Shown here one piece after another: positions 47,678 through 57,926 of a stretch of DNA of 64,000 nucleotides. Each line of letters begins with the position of its first letter. Position 1 is the first letter of the stretch. Source of the stretch: Pseudoglutamicibacter albus (GTDB taxonomy: Bacteria; Actinomycetota; Actinomycetes; Actinomycetales; Micrococcaceae); assembly GCF_022346425.1 (NCBI RefSeq), contig NZ_JAKRCW010000003.1, forward strand, positions 62,001 through 126,000. Reading direction: 5' to 3'. The notes under the pieces are model-generated. The model was not told the origin of the DNA. It made no database searches and saw only the letters and a program-made list of their open reading frames with translations. Both the position numbers and the translations under genes were made by a program.

Positions 47678-47853
47678 GTAGACGCTCCTTGGGCTCGTAA
47701 AGGGTGTTTAGCGGTTCCTCGCCGGTTCCGCTCGCGTGATGAATTTGTTAACACGGAAGTGTTCACAGCCAGTCTATCCGGTAGCGCGCAGAGTTCAGGC
47801 ATTGCTTCCTAAATTATTGTTATCGAGCAACCCTATCCTGAGTCGCTAGCCTT

Positions 47854-49125
47854 CTAGTTACGTATGTTGTAGTCGCCTTCGATGATCCATTTCCACGAGG
47901 TCAAAGCGGCGGCTCCCATCGGGCCGCGGGCGTGCATCTTCTGTGTGGAGATGCCCACTTCCGCGCCCAGCCCGAACTCTCCGCCATCGGTGAAGCGTGT
48001 GGACGCGTTCACGACCACGACTGCGGAATTCACCTTCTCCAGGAATGCCTGTTGGCTTGAAACGGATTCAGTGATGATCGCGTCGGTGTGTCCGGTGCTG
48101 TAGCGTTCGATGTGCTCGAGGGCTTCATCAAGCGAGTCGACGATTTTCACCGCGATATCAAGGTCGAGGTATTCGTCGGTGAAGTCTTCCTCAGTCACCG
48201 GTATGACCTCTTCGGCGACAGCTCGCGCTACCTGCTCATCACCATGCAACGTCACCCCAGCCGCTGAGAGGGCAGAAAGGACTGTCTTGCCAGTCGTTTC
48301 GAGAGCATCCGTGTGAATCAGCAGGGTCTCAACTGCGTTACATACCGATGGGCGTTGCGTCTTGGCATTGAGCACAATCTCTGTTGCTTGCTCGGCTGGC
48401 GCGCTCGCGTCAAGGAAGATGTGCACGTTGCCTTCGCCGGTTTGAATGACCGGGACTTTGGCGTTGTTGACCACAGACTGGATCAGGTTTCGACCGCCGC
48501 GGGGAATCAGGATGTCGATCTTGCCGACTGCTTCCATCATCGCGGTCGCCGCTGGCCGTCCGCCGTCATCGACTGACTGAACTGCGGCAACAGGAAGACC
48601 TTGCTTCTCGAGGACCTCCTGGATGAGGCGTACGAGCACCTTGTTCGTGTGTGCCGCTGCACTTCCCCCGCGCAGAAGAACAGCGTTACCGGAACGGATC
48701 GCGATGCCGGCGATGTCCACTGTCACGTTCGGGCGAGCTTCATAGATCACGCCGACCACGCCCAACGGGACGCGCACCTGACGAAGCCGCATTCCGTTAG
48801 GTAGCAAGCGGCCACCGATGACCTCGCCCACGGGGTCTGATTGGTTCGCTAGCTCTTCCAAGGCTTTCATGAGCCCGTCGATGCGGGAGTCATCCAGCTT
48901 GGTGCGGTCCAGTAGCGCTTTCGAGGTGCCGTTGTCTTGTCCGGCCTTCATGTCGGCGGCGTTGGCGTCCAGGATCTCAGCGCGGGCCGCGTCGATAGCT
49001 GTAGCGATCGCTCGTAGTGCTTCATCTTTAGCAACTCGCGGCAGGCTCGCCATGACGTGTGAGGCCTTACGCGCTTGATCAGCACGTTCGGTCACTAGGG
49101 CGGTTGCATCAACATCTGTTGCCAT
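47854..49125 (-). CDS. proA: Gamma-glutamyl phosphate reductase
   Basis: Second step of proline synthesis: reduces gamma-glutamyl phosphate to glutamate semialdehyde with NADPH. It is 423 aa from the ATG at 49125, with GGAGGAGA upstream; the start six codons earlier is rejected. Family elements include GVIYEARPNVTVDIAGIAIRSGNAVLLRGGSAA and the active-site Cys in QRPSVCNAVETLLIH. It lies 27 bases after proB and so acts on the ProB product in one operon. Confidence 0.97.
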   Translation of the reverse strand: MATDVDATALVTERADQARKASHVMASLPRVAKDEALRAIATAIDAARAEILDANAADMKAGQDNGTSKALLDRTKLDDSRIDGLMKALEELANQSDPVGEVIGGRLLPNGMRLRQVRVPLGVVGVIYEARPNVTVDIAGIAIRSGNAVLLRGGSAAAHTNKVLVRLIQEVLEKQGLPVAAVQSVDDGGRPAATAMMEAVGKIDILIPRGGRNLIQSVVNNAKVPVIQTGEGNVHIFLDASAPAEQATEIVLNAKTQRPSVCNAVETLLIHTDALETTGKTVLSALSAAGVTLHGDEQVARAVAEEVIPVTEEDFTDEYLDLDIAVKIVDSLDEALEHIERYSTGHTDAIITESVSSQQAFLEKVNSAVVVVNASTRFTDGGEFGLGAEVGISTQKMHARGPMGAAALTSWKWIIEGDYNIRN

Positions 49126-49152
49126 ATGTTCTCCTCCGTCCATTCCAGCGGT

Positions 49153-50331
49153 TCAGTCAGTCTCGGGTTTAGCTTTAGCGAAAACTGAGCCGAACACTGC
49201 GAGTTCATCGGCGTGAACTACGGGGCGTTCGAAGCGTTCCCCTAGATTCTCGCGTAACTGTTCGCTTGTCAGCCCCAACATGTCCGGAATTTCATCGGAA
49301 GCGAACGATGAGAAGCCGCGGGCAATCACCACATCGTTGCTGTTGGTGATGTCCACGGGGTCGCCTTCGATGAACTCACCGCGAACGTCGATGATGCCTG
49401 CCGCCAGGAGTGAATTGGTTCCGCTCGCGATCGCGGTGACGGCGCCATCGTCGAGCACAAGCCGACCCCGACCTTCAGCGAGGTGTTCGAGCCACAACCG
49501 TTTGAGTGAGCGGCGCCCGCGTTGGGCCGCGAAGAACGTTCCGACGTCCTCGCCGCTGAGTGCACGCGAGGCGTTGGCGGCCGATGTCACGAGCGTTGGG
49601 ATACCGGACTGTGCGGCGATCGTCGCTGCCGCTACCTTGGTCTGCATGCCACCGGTACCCACACCCGCGCTACCTGCAGACCCTAGCTCAACTCCGGCCA
49701 GATCGCTGGGGTGCCTTACCGAATCGATAGCTTTACCGCCGCGCTCAGGGTGAGCGGTATAAACCGCATCAACGTCAGAGAGCAACACCAACGCGTCAGC
49801 TTTAACCAGGTTGGCAACCAAAGCGGCCAGCCGGTCGTTATCGCCAAAGCGGATCTCACGGGTCGCCACAGCGTCGTTCTCATTCACGATCGGCACAATT
49901 CCTAAGGAAAGTAGCCTGGAGAGGGAGCGAAAAGCGTTCGCGTAGTGTCCCCTGCGGATCAGGTCATCAGCGGTCAAGAGAACCTGGGCCGCGGTCTCAC
50001 CATAACGGCCGAACTCTTTCGAATACTGTGCAGCCAAAACCACCTGGCCCACCGCAGCGGCGGCCTGCTGAGTTGCAAGGTCCTTAGGGCGCGAACTCAG
50101 TCCCATAGGTGCCAACCCAGCAGCAATAGCACCTGAAGAAACTAAAACCACCTGGTTTCCGCGTTGAATAACCTCACCCAGCGCATCCACCAAGTCGATA
50201 ACAGCCTGGGTATTGAGCCCGCCTTTGATATCGGACAACGAAGATGAACCAATCTTCACAACGATCCGATGAGCGTGTGGAATATCGGCGCGCTGTTGAA
50301 CCTTGGCGTGTTCGATGTTGTCTGAAGACAC
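49153..50331 (-). CDS. proB: Glutamate 5-kinase
   Basis: First step of proline synthesis: phosphorylates glutamate. It is 392 aa: an amino-acid kinase domain (RIVVKIGSSSLSD, LVSSGAIAAG, VGTGGMQTKVAAATIAAQSGI) and a C-terminal PUA domain (GRLVLDDGAVTAIASGTNSLLAAGI). The GTG start directly follows the obg stop (TGA then GTG), so translation is coupled. Proline feedback is typical of this family. Confidence 0.97.
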   Translation of the reverse strand: MSSDNIEHAKVQQRADIPHAHRIVVKIGSSSLSDIKGGLNTQAVIDLVDALGEVIQRGNQVVLVSSGAIAAGLAPMGLSSRPKDLATQQAAAAVGQVVLAAQYSKEFGRYGETAAQVLLTADDLIRRGHYANAFRSLSRLLSLGIVPIVNENDAVATREIRFGDNDRLAALVANLVKADALVLLSDVDAVYTAHPERGGKAIDSVRHPSDLAGVELGSAGSAGVGTGGMQTKVAAATIAAQSGIPTLVTSAANASRALSGEDVGTFFAAQRGRRSLKRLWLEHLAEGRGRLVLDDGAVTAIASGTNSLLAAGIIDVRGEFIEGDPVDITNSNDVVIARGFSSFASDEIPDMLGLTSEQLRENLGERFERPVVHADELAVFGSVFAKAKPETD

Positions 50332-51888
50332 TCAGTGATCCCTTTCTACAGTCGCGGAAAAATCTTCATGATCGGTCCAGAGACCAGACTTTCGTTCAGC
50401 ATCCATGGCTTCACGGGTAGCGGCACGGCGGTCCTTGCGCGCCTGATACTGGGCTCGGCGCTCAGCTGTGGTGCGCCGCTCGTTGGTATCCAGGCGTGGA
50501 TCCTCACCGCGGTTACCAAGTAGCTCGGCGCCGGTCGTCATGGTTGGCTCCCAATCGAAGATCACGCCTCCATCACCACCGATGACGACCGCGTCCCCTG
50601 GTTCAGCGCCTTCTTCGAACAAGGCTTTGTCAATGCCTAGCTTCTCTAGACGGTCAGCGAGGTAACCGATCGCTTCATCGTTTCGGAAGTCCGTCTGCTC
50701 TACCCAACGCTCAGGCTTCTCACCACGGATGCGATACAACGGCTCCCCTGAGCGTTCCTCACGCTTGATGGTGAACTCTTCAACGTTGACCGCCCGAGGC
50801 CGCACGACCTGTGGAACGTCAACAACATCGGCGTCATGAACTACCTGAGCGCGAGCCTGCTCAACCAACTCGGCCATCGCAAAGGACAGTTCCTTGAGTC
50901 CTTCACGGCTCACGGCCGAAACTTCATAGACCTTATACCCGCGCGCTTCCAGCTCTGGCCGCATCATCTCAGCCATGTCTTTACCGTCTGGGACATCGAC
51001 CTTGTTCAAAGCGATGATCGCGGGACGGTCAATCAATGGAACCGCACCGGACTCGGTTCCTTCGAAGTCCGCATCAGCTTTATACCGTTCAAGCTCAGCC
51101 AAGATGATGTCAAGATCAGAAACAGGGTCACGGTCCGTTTCCAGGGACGCGCAATCAAGCACATGGACCAGCGCGGCACACCGTTCAACGTGTCGCAAAA
51201 ACTCAAGCCCTAGCCCGCGGCCATCAGCTGCCCCTTCGATCAGGCCCGGGACATCGGCAATCGTGTACCGCACATCCCCTGCTTGAACCACCCCGAGGTT
51301 AGGCACCAGGGTTGTGAACGGATAGTCAGCGATCTTCGGTTTCGCAGCTGAAAGCGCACCGATAAGCGAGGACTTACCAGCCGATGGGTAGCCCACCAAC
51401 GCAATATCTGCTACGGTCTTCAGCTCCAGAACATGCCGGGTTTCTTCGGCTTTCGTCCCCAAAAGAGCGAAACCCGGGGCTTTACGCTTAGTTGAGGCTA
51501 AAGCCGCGTTGCCGAGGCCGCCCTGACCGCCTTTAGACAAGATGTACTCTTGCCCCGGCCGCATCAAGTCAGCCTTGATCTCGCCTGATTCGTTCTTGAT
51601 CACGGTGCCCTCTGGCACCGGAAGAACCAGGTGCTCGCCATGCTTGCCGTGGCGCAGGCTCCCTTTCCCGGGTTCACCGTTCTCAGCCGATTGGTGTGGA
51701 GCATGGTGGAAAGACAGCAGTGTGCTCACTTGCGGATCCACGCGCACGATCACGTCGCCTCCGTGACCGCCGTTGCCTCCATCCGGGCCGCCAAGAGGCT
51801 TGAACTTTTCACGATGCACGGAAACACAGCCGTGGCCTCCGTTTCCACCGCGCGCAAAGACAGTCACGCGATCAACGAACGTAGCCAT
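50332..51888 (-). CDS. obg: GTPase Obg (CgtA)
   Basis: Essential ribosome-assembly and stress GTPase. It is 518 aa: an N-terminal glycine-rich Obg domain ([33 protein letters not shown]), G domain with G1 [13 protein letters not shown]3 DVPGLIEGA and G4 NKVD, and a C-terminal OCT domain, as in actinobacteria and Bacillus, plus a Arg/Glu-rich tail. GGGAGG gives the ribosome binding site. It follows rplU-rpmA across a strong terminator, so it may have its own promoter or read-through. Confidence 0.97.
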   Translation of the reverse strand: MATFVDRVTVFARGGNGGHGCVSVHREKFKPLGGPDGGNGGHGGDVIVRVDPQVSTLLSFHHAPHQSAENGEPGKGSLRHGKHGEHLVLPVPEGTVIKNESGEIKADLMRPGQEYILSKGGQGGLGNAALASTKRKAPGFALLGTKAEETRHVLELKTVADIALVGYPSAGKSSLIGALSAAKPKIADYPFTTLVPNLGVVQAGDVRYTIADVPGLIEGAADGRGLGLEFLRHVERCAALVHVLDCASLETDRDPVSDLDIILAELERYKADADFEGTESGAVPLIDRPAIIALNKVDVPDGKDMAEMMRPELEARGYKVYEVSAVSREGLKELSFAMAELVEQARAQVVHDADVVDVPQVVRPRAVNVEEFTIKREERSGEPLYRIRGEKPERWVEQTDFRNDEAIGYLADRLEKLGIDKALFEEGAEPGDAVVIGGDGGVIFDWEPTMTTGAELLGNRGEDPRLDTNERRTTAERRAQYQARKDRRAATREAMDAERKSGLWTDHEDFSATVERDH

Positions 51889-52012
51889 GATGACCTCCCT
51901 TTGCCCACCTCGTGGGCAGCTGTCTGCACTGACCGGTTCAAGCCGGAAGCTTTACGGCTGTAACTGCAATGCGGTTGCCGGATATACCAATGCTATTGCC
52001 GCTTGGAAAAGA

Positions 52013-52044
52013 AAGCGGGGAAGACCCGTAGGTCTCCCCCGCTT
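52013..52044 (-). terminator. Intrinsic terminator after rpmA
   Basis: A stem AAGCGGGGAAGACC / GGTCTCCCCCGCTT (one mismatch), followed on the minus strand by TTCTTTTCC. It lies 29 bases past the rpmA stop and separates rplU-rpmA from obg. Confidence 0.85.
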
Positions 52045-52072
52045 CCGGTGAAAGATATTGATGCGACGAGGA

Positions 52073-52324
52073 TTACTCGCCGACAATGCTGACGGTCTTA
52101 CGACCGCGACGCGTACCGAACTCAACCGAGCCTGCGGCAAGTGCGAACAGCGTGTCGTCCTTGCCGCGGCCAACGTTGGCGCCTGCGTGGTAACGGGTGC
52201 CACGCTGGCGAACCAGGATCTCGCCTGCCTTGACGGTCTGGCCGCCAAAGCGCTTGATGCCCAGGTACTGCGGGTTGGAGTCGCGACCGTTACGAGTCGA
52301 GCCAACGCCCTTCTTTGATGCCAT
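52073..52324 (-). CDS. rpmA: 50S ribosomal protein L27
   Basis: 83 aa. It starts [29 protein letters not shown], the L27 signature, with the basic N-terminal tail near the peptidyl transferase centre. No Firmicutes-type cleavable N-terminal extension is present. AAGG upstream of the ATG. It follows rplU by 42 bases. Confidence 0.98.
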   Translation of the reverse strand: MASKKGVGSTRNGRDSNPQYLGIKRFGGQTVKAGEILVRQRGTRYHAGANVGRGKDDTLFALAAGSVEFGTRRGRKTVSIVGE

Positions 52325-52366
52325 TTCTGCCTACCTTAGAGCTTGAGGGTTATGGTTTTCCGGGTA

Positions 52367-52675
52367 TCAGGCGATCGAGGTGATCTCGACGCGCGACAAT
52401 GCAGCGCGGAAACCCTGACGCTTCTTGTAGCCGGTCTTGTTCTTGTACTTCTGGATGACAATCTTCTTGCCACGTAGGTTCTCCAGGACTTTAGCCTGAA
52501 CCTTGACCTTGGCAAGCTTGTCGGCATCCGACGTCACGTTGTCGCCGTCGACCAGCAGCACCGCGGGGAGCTCGATCGTGTCACCGATCTCATCGCGGAC
52601 GCGGTCGAGGGTCACGATGTCGCCAACAGCGACCTTCTCCTGGCGCCCACCAGCGCGAACAATCGCGTAGACCAC
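52367..52675 (-). CDS. rplU: 50S ribosomal protein L21
   Basis: 102 aa from the GTG at 52675 ([19 protein letters not shown]), the normal L21 length; the frame stays open 23 codons further up to an ATG, but those residues match no L21. The conserved C-terminal [21 protein letters not shown] is complete. It leads rplU-rpmA. Confidence 0.97.
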   Translation of the reverse strand: MVYAIVRAGGRQEKVAVGDIVTLDRVRDEIGDTIELPAVLLVDGDNVTSDADKLAKVKVQAKVLENLRGKKIVIQKYKNKTGYKKRQGFRAALSRVEITSIA

Positions 52676-52872
52676 TTGGTACTCACTTCTCTCGACTTTG
52701 GACAATGCAAAGTGGATCCCTGCTGCAATACAGCTCATCCACATGAACGTTCGAAACGTGCACTACCCGACCAGAACAACCCTTGAGCCTCTAACACGAT
52801 CCTTGAATCACAAACGGATCTCGACTCGAGGTCACTATAAAGACCTGACCCGGGCACACGCACCGACAGTCC

Positions 52873-52901
52873 ATCTTACGTTTAGACGGCGTTACAAGCA
52901 A
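52873..52901 (-). promoter_or_regulatory. Promoter for rplU-rpmA; intergenic 52676-52979
   Basis: On the minus strand TTGCTT (52901-52896) is followed by a 17-base spacer and TAAGAT (52878-52873), a sigma70-like promoter with a start expected near 52866, about 190 bases before the rplU GTG. A short TTGCTA/TAGCAA stem just after the rne stop could serve as its terminator. No gene is seen in this 304-base gap. Confidence 0.55.
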
Positions 52902-52979
52902 ATAGGCGCTTGCGTGCGTGGCGCAATTGCTCTTGTTTGTTTGCTAGCCGCTCTTAGCAAGACGGATGTGTCCCGTGTA

Positions 52980-55586
52980 TTAGCCGCGCTTAATCTGATC
53001 CGCGGAAACACCGACACCCAGCATCGTGACTTCTGTCTCCTTTTGCTTTGGCGTGTTGTTCGCGGTATCACTCGAGCTCACACGGGCACCGGAGTTCACA
53101 CGCGCTTCGACAGCTGAGGTGGTGCTAGAGCCTTGTGCCGAACCGGCAGCACGTCGACGACGCCGGCCGCCAGCGCGCGCTTGCGTCGAGTCTGTATCGC
53201 TACCCGAAGCCTTCTGGGCAAGCTGAGTAGTCGCTGCCGCTTTCTGTTCGGCAGCTTCAGAGCGTTTCGCCGATTTCGACGCCGGCTTAGCTTCAGCTTC
53301 CGATTTCTCGTTGCTGCACCCGTTGTTTTCGCTGCGCACGTTGTGCTCGGCGTGCTCGCTATTTTCGGTGCGCTCGTGTTGCTCGCTACGCTGGCGTCCG
53401 CGTCCTCCACGGCCACGGCGTCCGCGGCGGCGCCGGCGGCTGCGCCCCTCGCTCGAGGTCTCTGAGGCACGTTTCCCGTCTCGATCGTTCGCATCGGGAT
53501 TGTGTTTCTGCTCCGCGTGGTCTGTTTCAGTCACCGACTGGGTTGCTTCAGCACCGTCGGATTCCTTGAGCGCCGTCTCGCCTCCAGCGTCGTCACCGTG
53601 TTGGGAAGCCGCCGCAATTTTGGTCAAAGCTTCGCGCGTGGCGGCAGCACGTTTCTCGCGTTCACGCTCCTGCTCAGCAGACTCTTCGCTGTTGCCGTTG
53701 CCTGAATTTTCGTGCCCCTTATCTTCGTGCTGTTGACGCTGGGCTTCACGCTCTGCTTGGCGGGCCTTGCGGCGTTCCGAACGTGTTGGGCGGTCATTCG
53801 GGCGGTGCACGTGCTGTTGGCGTCCGCCACCGATGAGTGGCTCGTCGTGAATCAGGATGCCGCGGCCGGAGCAGGCCTCACACGAGGTCGAGAACACTTC
53901 AACCAGGCCGGTTCCGACGCGCTTGCGCGTCATCTGAACCAAGCCGAGGCTCGTAACCTCGGAGACTTGGTGTTTGGTGCGGTCCCGGGCGAGGCATTCG
54001 ACAAGGCGACGCAACACGAGGTCGCGGTTAGCTTCTAGGACCATGTCGATGAAGTCGATCACGATGATGCCGCCGATGTCGCGCAAGCGAAGCTGGCGGA
54101 CTACCTCTTCGGCGGCTTCAAGGTTGTTCTTGGTGACGGTCTCTTCAAGGTTTCCGCCGGTTCCTGTGAACTTGCCGGTGTTGACGTCGATGACCGTCAT
54201 GGCTTCGGTGCGGTCGATCACCAAGGAGCCACCCGATGGCAAGTTGACCTTCCGGTCCAGTGCTTTAGCTAGGGTCTCGTTGATGCGTTTAGCGTCGAAG
54301 ACGTCTTCTTCGCCTTCCCACTTGGAAAGACGATCCAGCAGGTCAGGAGCAACGTAGGTAACGTATGCCTCGATCGTGTCCCACACGTGTTCGCCTTGAA
54401 CCACGAGCTCAGAGAAGTCCTCGTTGAACACGTCGCGAACGGTCTTGATGGTCAGATCAGGTTCTGCATACAGCAGTTCTGGTGCGCGGGTCTTCGTCGA
54501 GTTGGCAGCCTTTTCGATCGCTTCCCATTGAACGCGCAGCCGGTTGATGTCGTTCATGAGTTCCTGCTCGGAGGCGCCTTCGGCAGCCGTGCGAACGATG
54601 ACGCCGGCCTCGTCCGGGGTGTGCTCACGCAGGATTTTCTTCAGACGCGTGCGCTCGACTTCAGGGAGTTTGCGGGAAATCCCAGTCATCGATCCGCCCG
54701 GAACATAAACCAGGTAGCGGCCAGGCAGGGAAATCTGGCTCGTCAGGCGTGCACCCTTGTGCCCTACCGGATCCTTAGTGACCTGAACCAGGACGGAGTC
54801 GCCGGATTTGAGTGCGTTCTCGATTCGCTTTGCCTGGCCATCCAGCTGGGCGGCATCCCAATTGACTTCGCCCGCATAAAGCACAGCGTTGCGTCCCCGA
54901 CCAATATCGACGAAGGCCGCTTCCATGGAAGGCAACACGTTTTGCACACGTCCAAGGTAGACGTTGCCAATCAGAGAATCTTGGGTTGTGTGGGAGACGA
55001 AGTGCTCAACCAGGATGTCGTCTTCGAGCACACCGATCTGGATCCGGTCCTCGTCTTCACGCACGACCATCTTGCGGTCCATAGATTCACGGCGTGCGAG
55101 GAACTCGGCTTCTGAGATGCCGTGACGGCGACGGCCCATATCGCGTGATTCGCGGCGACGTTGACGCTTTGCTTCCAGCCGGGTTGAGCCGCGCACGGCC
55201 GTGACCTTGTCGGGTGCTTTATCCACGGAGGAACGTGGAGCCCTCACGCGAGTGACTGTGCCTGGCGGGTCGTCGTGGCTTCCGCCTTCGATCTCCATGT
55301 CCTCAGTTCCCCTGCGGCGGCGACGGCGACGACGCGAGGTCGTTGTCTGCTCCGGCTCATGATTGTCATGGTTACGGGAACCTTTGGGCGCGGATTCGTT
55401 CTCTGCGTTCACAAGGTCATCTGTGCTCAGCAGGTCACCGAGCGGCACGTCTGGAATAGCGAACGGATCGTACGTGACGTTAGCTGCCTGTTCAGCCGTC
55501 GCGGTGTTTTCTGCCGATGTCGCGTTCTCAGCAGAGGCTGTATGTTCAGCAGATTCTTGTGTCTCTGCTTCTTTATTCTTCGCCAT
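52980..55586 (-). CDS. rne: Ribonuclease E/G
   Basis: Main single-strand endoribonuclease for mRNA decay and rRNA processing. It is 868 aa with an N-terminal disordered, acidic/basic extension (about 190 residues), then the S1 domain (GNVYLGRVQNVLPSMEAAFVDIGRGRNAVLYAGEV), 5' sensor, catalytic DNase I-like domain with acidic residues in GGIIVIDFIDMVLEANRD and the zinc-link CEACSGRG, and a C-terminal Arg/Glu/Ser-rich disordered tail (RSRRRRRGRRGRGGRGRQR-like), which in other species binds RNA and partners. The actinobacterial layout with disordered arms on both sides of the core is present. Long leader upstream. Confidence 0.96.
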   Translation of the reverse strand: MAKNKEAETQESAEHTASAENATSAENTATAEQAANVTYDPFAIPDVPLGDLLSTDDLVNAENESAPKGSRNHDNHEPEQTTTSRRRRRRRRGTEDMEIEGGSHDDPPGTVTRVRAPRSSVDKAPDKVTAVRGSTRLEAKRQRRRESRDMGRRRHGISEAEFLARRESMDRKMVVREDEDRIQIGVLEDDILVEHFVSHTTQDSLIGNVYLGRVQNVLPSMEAAFVDIGRGRNAVLYAGEVNWDAAQLDGQAKRIENALKSGDSVLVQVTKDPVGHKGARLTSQISLPGRYLVYVPGGSMTGISRKLPEVERTRLKKILREHTPDEAGVIVRTAAEGASEQELMNDINRLRVQWEAIEKAANSTKTRAPELLYAEPDLTIKTVRDVFNEDFSELVVQGEHVWDTIEAYVTYVAPDLLDRLSKWEGEEDVFDAKRINETLAKALDRKVNLPSGGSLVIDRTEAMTVIDVNTGKFTGTGGNLEETVTKNNLEAAEEVVRQLRLRDIGGIIVIDFIDMVLEANRDLVLRRLVECLARDRTKHQVSEVTSLGLVQMTRKRVGTGLVEVFSTSCEACSGRGILIHDEPLIGGGRQQHVHRPNDRPTRSERRKARQAEREAQRQQHEDKGHENSGNGNSEESAEQEREREKRAAATREALTKIAAASQHGDDAGGETALKESDGAEATQSVTETDHAEQKHNPDANDRDGKRASETSSEGRSRRRRRGRRGRGGRGRQRSEQHERTENSEHAEHNVRSENNGCSNEKSEAEAKPASKSAKRSEAAEQKAAATTQLAQKASGSDTDSTQARAGGRRRRRAAGSAQGSSTTSAVEARVNSGARVSSSDTANNTPKQKETEVTMLGVGVSADQIKRG

Positions 55587-56146
55587 AGGTGGCTACTCCC
55601 AGCGGGTCTCCTGCCACAGCCAGGGGCCTCGTACTCGTCATCAGATCTAAGCCGTAGAGTGCGTGTACGCAACGGCTTGATCCGGAAGTCATTGTCCGGC
55701 TCGGCCTCTCACACCGAAGCACCCACCGTTTCGGTGTTCCCTCGCGCCCATTCGGGCTTCAATAGCGCACGGTCTCATCCGCTTCGATCATCCTTGAGGA
55801 TGATTCCAGCCGCGTCATGGTGCGGCGGTGAGGGCGATCTCGCGCCCCGGTAACTCATGAGATGCTCATGCGATATTCATGCGGGTTTCCTGGCAACGAG
55901 GCTACGGCGCGCGTGCAGCAGCAAGCACATAGCCGCGTTCAGAACGCCCGCTTAAGATCGAAGGATCTGACTGCGGTGTCCCTCCGCCCAGGGAAACCCA
56001 CCAAAACACGTATTATCGAAAAGGAAACACACAATCGGTGAGTAGAGCGCCCCGGCCTGTGGATCCGGAAGGCTCTGACACTGATTGTCTCACATCACCA
56101 TAGATTGTTCTCGCTACCACTAGATGCTGATAAGGAATTCGCTTCA
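55587..56146 (-). other. Long structured upstream region of rne
   Basis: 560 bases between rne and the divergent VKOR gene, with no convincing gene. On the minus strand several stems can form: ATCATCC/GGATGAT at about 55786-55803, ACACCGAA/TTCGGTGT at about 55711-55738, and others. Three imperfect 11-base units (CTCATGAGATG, CTCATGCGATA, TTCATGCGGGT) lie at 55854-55886. GATAAT near 56016 could be a -10. This fits a long 5' UTR, as seen for self-regulated RNase E in other bacteria; the function here is inferred. Confidence 0.5.
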
Positions 56147-56806
56147 ATGAACTCGTTAGCTTCAACAAATCATCAGGGTTCCGGTGAGAATCTGGCGGCT
56201 GATCGTTCCGGGCGTGTCCACGAGCTTCCATGGTGGGCAAGCACCCGCGGGTTCGGGTGGGTTGTGCTCGTGTGCGGTGTTGGTTCGCTTTATGGTGCTG
56301 TGGAGCTCACGCTTGAGCGGATCCAGCTCTACATCAACCCGAATCACATTGCTGCCTGCGATGTGGGTGGCGCGTTCTCGTGTAGCACGGTCATGAAGTC
56401 CGCGCAGGCATCCGTTCTCGGGCCGCCGAATCCTTTTATTGGCCTGGTCGGCTTCACTGTCTTGATCGTGGTCGGGGTTGTGCTGGCCACAGGTACGCGT
56501 TTGCCGCGCTGGTTCATGAACGCCCACTTGCTGGGGACTGCCGCCGCTACCGGTTTTTTGGTGTGGCTCTACACCCAGGCGGTCTACGAGATCGGTTCGC
56601 TGTGCCTCTACTGCATGGTGTGCTGGTTCTTCATGGGTCTTCTGTTGCCGGTCCATGTGGCGAGGAATATCCTCACCAATGATCTTCCTGCACCGAAGGT
56701 GTTGCGCGGGTGGGCCCAACACGGCGCCTGGCTGACCTCGTTCATTGTCCTGGTTGCCTGTGCTGGGTCCATCATGGTGGTCTTCTCGAAGCAGCTTTTC
56801 GGCTAG
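56147..56806 (+). CDS. Vitamin K epoxide reductase family membrane protein
   Basis: 219 aa from the ATG at 56147 (AAGGAA about 9 bases upstream). VKOR homologues reoxidise DsbA-like proteins using quinones, taking DsbB's place in actinobacteria. Four to five membrane segments are visible. The loop cysteines lie in CDVGGAFSCSTVM, and the active-site pair in SLCLYCMVCWF (CxxC), as required. No fused thioredoxin domain is seen. It is divergent from rne and convergent with ndk. Confidence 0.9.
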   Translation: MNSLASTNHQGSGENLAADRSGRVHELPWWASTRGFGWVVLVCGVGSLYGAVELTLERIQLYINPNHIAACDVGGAFSCSTVMKSAQASVLGPPNPFIGLVGFTVLIVVGVVLATGTRLPRWFMNAHLLGTAAATGFLVWLYTQAVYEIGSLCLYCMVCWFFMGLLLPVHVARNILTNDLPAPKVLRGWAQHGAWLTSFIVLVACAGSIMVVFSKQLFG

Positions 56807-56877
56807 CCCGCGCACAGACACCTCAGTGCCTAACCGCACAGACCTGAATTCATAACCGTGTAGGCCTCCATACATGA

Positions 56878-56916
56878 CGATGGCGTGGTCACCTTTAGTA
56901 GGTGACCACGCCATCG
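56878..56916. terminator. Bidirectional terminator between VKOR and ndk
   Basis: A 17-bp perfect hairpin CGATGGCGTGGTCACCT with its complement around a 5-base loop TTAGT, in the convergent gap. Confidence 0.85.
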
Positions 56917-56950
56917 CTATGTCAAGGCGTTCCTGGAAACCGGTGGCGGC

Positions 56951-57367
56951 TTAGGCGTCAGCGAACCACAGACCCAGCTCGCGTTCTGCAGAGGCGGTCG
57001 AATCGGAACCGTGTACGAGGTTCTTCTGGACTCGTTCGCCCCAGTCGCGGCCGAGGTCGCCGCGGATCGTGCCTGGAGCTGCCTCGGTAGGGTCGGTCGC
57101 GCCAGCAAGCGAACGGAAGCCTTCGATGACACGGTTGCCTTCAACCTGCATCGCGAAAACCGGGCCCGAAGACATGAACTCGAGCAACGGCTCATAAAAC
57201 GGCTTACCCTCGTGCTCTTCGTAGTGCTTCGCGAGCAGCTCACGGGACGGGGTCTCGAGCTTGGCCTTAGTGATGACGTAGCCCTTAGCTTCGATGCGAG
57301 CCATAATCTGGCCCGTCAAGCCACGTTCAACGCCGTCTGGCTTAACCAATACAAGAGTGGATTCCAT
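56951..57367 (-). CDS. ndk: Nucleoside diphosphate kinase
   Basis: Equalises NTP and dNTP pools by a phospho-His intermediate. It is 138 aa; starts [25 protein letters not shown], with the conserved [18 protein letters not shown] and the active-site His in [13 protein letters not shown] upstream. It follows the DUF4233 gene with folC further upstream, the common order folC-DUF4233-ndk-rne. Confidence 0.98.
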   Translation of the reverse strand: MESTLVLVKPDGVERGLTGQIMARIEAKGYVITKAKLETPSRELLAKHYEEHEGKPFYEPLLEFMSSGPVFAMQVEGNRVIEGFRSLAGATDPTEAAPGTIRGDLGRDWGERVQKNLVHGSDSTASAERELGLWFADA

Positions 57368-57482
57368 GAAAATGAGTCCTTAGAACTTTCGGAGATGTTT
57401 GAGGAACTTCTGCTCTTCAGCGTATATGAGGCTACCTGGCAGACCTAAGCGTCACCTTCGAGACCGAGCGCCCTCTTGGTAG

Positions 57483-57926
57483 CTAGGCCTCTCCGTGCTG
57501 AGCTTCCCATTCGGCTTGCTCCCGGGCCCGCTGGACGTTCTCCCGGTCCATCTGTTTGCCTTTGATAATCCCGTAGGCCCAGATACATCCGAAAAGCCCT
57601 CCAACAAAGTACATCATCGGCTCCAAGATCCCGAGCGCGATCATCACGACTTGCAAGCTCCACCCCAGTGCGATGCCCCACGGGTAACGCAAGAAAGCGC
57701 ATGTGAGGATCATCACCACACCGATCACTACACACGTGAGCAGATACGGCAGTCCGCCGCCTTCCATCAGGCCGTGCTTACCGAAAAGTGCGAGGCCTGC
57801 GAAAACCACTACGAGGGCTTCAAGCGTCAAGGTTGAGGAACCAAACATGACAGCGATCGACCGCTGCTGCTTGCGCTGACCCGGCCGCCAAGCAAGCTGC
57901 TTCTTCGTATAGCGTTTCTGGGCCAC
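57483..57926 (-). CDS. DUF4233 membrane protein
   Basis: 147 aa with four predicted membrane segments (IAVMFGSSTLTLEALVVVFAGLALF; LPYLLTCVVIGVVMILTCAFL; GIALGWSLQVVMIALGI; PMMYFVGGLFGCIWAYGI) and polar termini, the usual DUF4233 form. The GTG start directly follows the folC stop and uses a perfect AAGGAGG inside the last folC codons. Function unknown; position between folC and ndk is conserved in actinobacteria. Confidence 0.92.
   Translation of the reverse strand: MAQKRYTKKQLAWRPGQRKQQRSIAVMFGSSTLTLEALVVVFAGLALFGKHGLMEGGGLPYLLTCVVIGVVMILTCAFLRYPWGIALGWSLQVVMIALGILEPMMYFVGGLFGCIWAYGIIKGKQMDRENVQRAREQAEWEAQHGEA

Noticed and set aside
52698-53117. Plus-strand open frame overlapping the rne 3' end and the rplU promoter
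   Set aside because: Low-complexity translation, no ribosome binding site, and half of it is antisense to RNase E.
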